From NCBI GenBank assembly GCA_937905855.1, contig CALCWU010000022.1, positions 1 to 8,341 of the forward strand: a DNA stretch of 8,341 nt, in the 5' to 3' direction. Numbering within the stretch: the stretch's first letter is position 1; each line of letters opens with the position of its first letter. Made by a program: the position numbers and the translations under genes. Below are positions 5,816-8,341 of this stretch, piece by piece. A model generated the notes under the pieces. It searched no databases, was not told the origin of the DNA, and worked only from the letters and a program-made list of their open reading frames with translations. The stretch comes from an uncultured Mollicutes bacterium (GTDB lineage: Bacteria > Bacillota_I > Bacilli_A > Acholeplasmatales > Anaeroplasmataceae).

Positions 5816-6525
5816 AAGTATGTCGGTATGTGCTGTATTTTTTTACATATGCATTTATTGGGTATGTATGTGAGGTAATTTATTGTTCTATTCCTAAAAA
5901 GAAGTTTGTAAATAGAGGCTATTTATATGCTCCTATTTGTCCTATATATGGTTATGGAGCAGTCATAGTTATTTTATGCTTTGATTGGCTTACCAAATAT
6001 CCTTGGGGGTTTGTATTAGTAGCTATTGGTGGTATGCTTTTAACATCACTACTTGAATATTTAACAAGCTTTGTTATGGAAAAAATCTTCCATATGCGTT
6101 GGTGGGATTATTCGAATCATAAATTTAATATAAAGGGTAGAGTTTGTTTATTAAATTCAACTTTATTCATGTTACTTGTTATGATTTTAATGTATGGAAT
6201 TCATCCGATATTTAAAAGCCTGTACGCAAAAATTGATCCAGTGTTTGTGTATGCAATCTCAGCTGTGTTATTATCTGAGATGATTGTTGATACAGTGTTC
6301 TCAACTATTAAGGTTGTTGATTTAAAGGCTATGCTTGCTAAATCAGAAGAAATTATTTCTGAGAAGGTTACAAAATTTAGAGAAAAATATACTCTTAACA
6401 ATTTTGAAAAGTCTCTTAAATCATTTTCATCTCGATTCCCTTCTATGAAGGTTATTAAAGAAAAAACAGGTTTTGTTAAATTAAAAGAATATTTGGCTAG
6501 AATTAAGAAGCCAAAGGAAGAATAA
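5809..6525 (+). CDS. CmpB-type putative ABC transporter membrane protein (PF06541-like)
   Basis: This is a membrane protein of 238 residues with about five hydrophobic segments (roughly 5-26, 43-60, 66-88, 114-135 and 145-167) and a charged, probably cytoplasmic tail from 170, rich in Lys/Glu with amphipathic helix character. The family is recognised from the conserved patches IGYVCEVIYCSI (17-28), RGYLYAPICPIYGYGA (36-51), LEYLTSFVMEKIFHMRWWDYS (82-102, with its central Trp-Trp-Asp) and NIKGRVCL (107-114). Databases name this family 'putative ABC-transporter type IV', but no ATPase gene is nearby and transport has not been shown as far as I know, so the label should be read loosely. It overlaps the HD gene by 7 bp and is the last gene of the trio, followed at once by a terminator. 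Confidence 0.87.
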   Translation: MLEVCRYVLYFFTYAFIGYVCEVIYCSIPKKKFVNRGYLYAPICPIYGYGAVIVILCFDWLTKYPWGFVLVAIGGMLLTSLLEYLTSFVMEKIFHMRWWDYSNHKFNIKGRVCLLNSTLFMLLVMILMYGIHPIFKSLYAKIDPVFVYAISAVLLSEMIVDTVFSTIKVVDLKAMLAKSEEIISEKVTKFREKYTLNNFEKSLKSFSSRFPSMKVIKEKTGFVKLKEYLARIKKPKEE

Positions 6526-6555
6526 AAAAGATTCATTAATTTGAATCTTTTTTTT
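6526..6555. terminator. Bidirectional Rho-independent terminator
   Basis: A 10-bp stem (AAAAGATTCA at 6526-6535 with TGAATCTTTT at 6542-6551) and a six-base loop lead into a T run to 6555 on the plus strand. On the minus strand the A run at 6524-6529 supplies the matching T run. It starts right after the CmpB stop, and the glycosyltransferase's TAA stop (6536-6538) sits in its loop. Confidence 0.92.
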
Positions 6556-7549
6556 GCATAATTTCTGTATAAACTTTTTTTAACTCTTGACCAACATTAC
6601 TAATAGCTCTTTGTTTTACAGCCTCATAGCCATTATTAATTATTTCAGAGTTATCATTATTTAAAATATAATCAATTTTATTGATAAAGTCATCATTATT
6701 CTTGCCCATATAACAAGATATACCATCTTTAAGCCAAGGCTTATAAACACCTATATCACGAACAAGTACAGGTAATTTAGATGCTAAAGCCTCTAGTACA
6801 ACTATACCTTCAGTTTCTTCATAGCTTGGGAAGAATAACAAATCGGCACTATGAAATGCACCCTTTATAATGTCTCCTGATATATAACCAGGCATAATTA
6901 CATTTTTAGGGCGATGTCTAATAGCCTTATTTATTTTAATTTGTGTTATTAGCTTATTCAAATGGCCAAACCAAATGAAGGTTACATCCGGAAAATTTTC
7001 GGCACATTTAAAGAAATCAATTATGCCCTTTCTTTCAAAAAATAAGCCAACACCGATTATAACGTGCTTTGTTTTAATATTAAAATGCTCTTTGAATTTA
7101 TCAACTGCATTTTGATCATAACTATAATCATTTAAATCTATGCCATTACTGATATCATAAACCTTACAATTTACACCATCGTAGGATTCAATTAGACTCT
7201 TTGAATAAGGTGTTGGTGTAATGATATAGTCAGCATTTTTATACATTTTAAACATATAGTGATAAAAAGGAATTTTAGCTATAGTCCATAGTCTAAATGA
7301 ATTTCTAAAATCTTCAACTGTTGAATGACCATGAACAATTACAGGAATACCTTTTTTCTTACATTTTTTTAAAACACGGTAAGAATCACTAAATAAGGTA
7401 TTAATATGAGCAATGTCATAATCATCATTAGGGTTTAGTGTATATTCAATTCCAGCAGATTCTAATGCTTTTTTTTGATGAACTAGGGCACGTCCGATTC
7501 CGCTTTGCTTTATTACATTTTGTTTTTCAAAATAAAGAAGAACCTTCAT
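6536..7549 (-). CDS. GT4 (GT-B fold) glycosyltransferase, possible glycolipid synthase
   Basis: This is a retaining glycosyltransferase of about 337 residues with no membrane helices, probably acting at the inner membrane face. Visible motifs (numbered from the chosen start) are the glycine turn SGIGRAL (16-22), the acidic and His-rich HINTLF and HGHSTVEDFRNSF, GVGLFFERKG (166-175), and the EX7E sugar-nucleotide motif with Glu245 and Glu253 in EETEGIVVLEALASKLPVL. The opening KVLLYFE...SGIGRALVHQKKALE and the HSTVEDFRNSF stretch recall CpoA/LafB-type enzymes, which add a second sugar to glucosyl-diacylglycerol in Gram-positives and Acholeplasma; this is recalled from memory. A capsule or other lipid acceptor cannot be excluded. 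Two ATG codons are possible (7555 and 7549). The second is chosen because GAGAGG is only one base from the first but seven from the second. It is the last gene of a minus-strand group, two bases after the acetyltransferase. Confidence 0.85.
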   Translation of the reverse strand: MKVLLYFEKQNVIKQSGIGRALVHQKKALESAGIEYTLNPNDDYDIAHINTLFSDSYRVLKKCKKKGIPVIVHGHSTVEDFRNSFRLWTIAKIPFYHYMFKMYKNADYIITPTPYSKSLIESYDGVNCKVYDISNGIDLNDYSYDQNAVDKFKEHFNIKTKHVIIGVGLFFERKGIIDFFKCAENFPDVTFIWFGHLNKLITQIKINKAIRHRPKNVIMPGYISGDIIKGAFHSADLLFFPSYEETEGIVVLEALASKLPVLVRDIGVYKPWLKDGISCYMGKNNDDFINKIDYILNNDNSEIINNGYEAVKQRAISNVGQELKKVYTEIMQKKDSN

Positions 7550-7551
7550 TT

Positions 7552-8061
7552 TCATACCTCTCTTTCAAATGCAAGTCTAAGATTATCTTGATTATTGTTT
7601 GCAAGTGTTATTTCTGCTAAATATTTAAAGCTATGCTTAGCCAAAAGCTTTTGCATAGGAATATTCTTTTTATGAGTATCACAACGAATGGAAGATATTT
7701 TATTAAATTTAGCATAATTTATGGCAAACTCAATTAATTTATCTGCCACACCTTTATGATAAATATTATGGTCAATGGCAATTCTGTGAATAGAAATATA
7801 ATTTTTAAATTGCCAAAAATCATATTTTTCATAGGTAATATCAGGAGTGTCTATAAGAGCCATCACGCCTAATATGTTATTATTTTCAATTGCAATATAA
7901 CAAAAATTATTTTTAATATCATTTAAAAATGTGTTAACATTTGGATAGCCATCAGCTTCATTCCACTGCGTAGAACCATGGGTTTTTAGGTAGTCTTTAG
8001 CATTTTTAATAATTTTCATTATTGAGTCAATATCAGAAACTGTTGCTAGCTTAATTTCCAT
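7552..8061 (-). CDS. GNAT-family N-acetyltransferase
   Basis: This is a soluble acetyl-CoA-dependent acyltransferase of 169 residues, full length for a single-domain GNAT. The usual opening MEIKLATVSDIDSIMKI is followed by the acceptor-side region with GSTQWNEADGYP (29-40). The core motif A strand and CoA loop are IHRIAIDHNIYHKGVADKL (91-109), with the pyrophosphate-binding H-K-G-V-A. The C-terminal RCDTHKKNIPMQKLLAKHSF (126-145) is typical of the family. The substrate cannot be told: small amines, amino acids, peptides or protein N-termini are all known for GNATs. A TTG at 8085 could also start it, but the family opening and the poor SD spacing of the TTG favour the ATG at 8061. That start overlaps the upstream gene's end by 11 bp. 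It stops with TGA, the only TGA stop in the window. Confidence 0.9.
   Translation of the reverse strand: MEIKLATVSDIDSIMKIIKNAKDYLKTHGSTQWNEADGYPNVNTFLNDIKNNFCYIAIENNNILGVMALIDTPDITYEKYDFWQFKNYISIHRIAIDHNIYHKGVADKLIEFAINYAKFNKISSIRCDTHKKNIPMQKLLAKHSFKYLAEITLANNNQDNLRLAFEREV
7557..7562 (-). promoter_or_regulatory. RBS deciding the glycosyltransferase start
   Basis: GAGAGG on the minus strand has one base to the ATG at 7555 (an ATGA overlap with the preceding stop) and seven to the ATG at 7549. The second spacing is the workable one. Confidence 0.65.
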
Positions 8062-8341
8062 TTCTTTTACCAATTTCAAAGCCAAAATCCTCTGGCTCCT
8101 TATAAATATTATAATGGATAGCTATTTCATAGAAAATTTCTTCAGTTAGATTTAATTCTAAATGATGTCTATTAAACATATCCTTTGTTTCCTCATCAAG
8201 AAGAATAAACATACCATCCTCAACATCAATGTGGGCTTCAAGTGATTTTAGCACCTTATCCTCTAATTCATTTAGCTTGTCCATATCTTTATTAATATCA
8301 TCAGTAGCATTTAATAGCTCATCCTGAAAATCATTAATATA
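8051..8341 (-). CDS. Unrecognised acidic protein (5'-truncated by window edge)
   Basis: No family is recognised. The frame stays open from the TAA at 8051 to the last base, giving 96 visible residues. An ATG occurs at 8284, but no Shine-Dalgarno precedes it, and the 19 codons beyond it read sensibly (YINDFQDELLNATDDINKD), so the true start most likely lies outside the window. The visible part is very rich in Glu, Asp, Lys and Leu, with a helical, perhaps coiled-coil, stretch DKLNELEDKVLKSLEAHID. Then comes a more globular part with aromatic residues (EDGMFILLDEET, FYEIAIHYNIYKEPEDFGFEIG). It has no membrane segment. It is probably co-transcribed with the acetyltransferase, which starts 11 bp inside its end; no functional link can be claimed. 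Confidence 0.65.
   Translation of the reverse strand, partial: YINDFQDELLNATDDINKDMDKLNELEDKVLKSLEAHIDVEDGMFILLDEETKDMFNRHHLELNLTEEIFYEIAIHYNIYKEPEDFGFEIGKRNGN

Noticed and set aside
6201..6536. Minus-strand open frame of 111 codons opposite the CmpB-like gene
   Set aside because: It is antisense to a conserved membrane protein, starts inside a terminator and matches no family pattern.
7438..7620. Plus-strand open frame opposite the glycosyltransferase/acetyltransferase junction
   Set aside because: It is antisense to two real genes and has no SD site or domain.
1..8341. Alternative genetic code (TGA as Trp), considered because of the AT-rich, Mollicutes-like composition
   Set aside because: No gene has an in-frame TGA, Trp is always TGG, and TGA ends the acetyltransferase gene.
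1..8341. CRISPR array, tRNA/rRNA, riboswitch, insertion sequence or prophage
   Set aside because: No regular repeats, cloverleaf, long structured leader, transposase or phage motif was seen. Untranslated gaps are all short (about 120 bases at most).

Overview
The window looks like chromosomal DNA of an AT-rich, low-GC Gram-positive bacterium, probably a Bacillota or Erysipelotrichia/Mollicutes-related lineage. The grounds are strong A/T third-position bias, Lys/Asn/Ile-rich proteins, GGAGG-type Shine-Dalgarno sites and consensus TATAAT promoters. The standard bacterial code is in use: tryptophans are TGG, TGA ends the acetyltransferase gene, and no gene has an in-frame TGA. No rRNA, tRNA, CRISPR array, insertion sequence or phage gene was seen.

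Layout, left to right. (1) The 3' end of a sensor histidine kinase (+), cut by the left edge, converges on a minus-strand MFS-like membrane transporter; a bidirectional terminator (353-385) lies between them. (2) The transporter diverges from a MarR repressor-Fe-alcohol dehydrogenase-class 3 aldehyde dehydrogenase operon (1608-4624, +). The short intergenic region has back-to-back promoters and a perfect 7-2-7 palindrome over the expected MarR-operon start point. (3) After a new promoter comes a tightly packed trio (4690-6525, +): a long, atypical RpiB/LacAB-like sugar-phosphate isomerase, a small HD-domain hydrolase and a CmpB-type membrane protein. It ends at a second bidirectional terminator (6526-6555). 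(4) Converging on that terminator is a minus-strand group (8341 to 6536): an unrecognised acidic protein that runs off the right edge, a GNAT acetyltransferase and a GT4 glycosyltransferase.

How the genes may work together (inference): the MarR protein probably represses its own promoter and so controls the alcohol/aldehyde dehydrogenase pair, which could interconvert alcohol, aldehyde and acid. The shared control region could also couple the divergent transporter. The isomerase-like protein keeps the RpiB Cys-Gly-Thr-Gly loop but lacks the ring-opening His and the N-terminal Asp-His, so its substrate is probably not ribose 5-phosphate. The glycosyltransferase resembles Gram-positive glycolipid synthases of the CpoA/LafB kind. 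No wholly new system is evident. The least explained items are the divergent isomerase-like protein with its HD/CmpB partners, the operator layout, and the unrecognised acidic protein.
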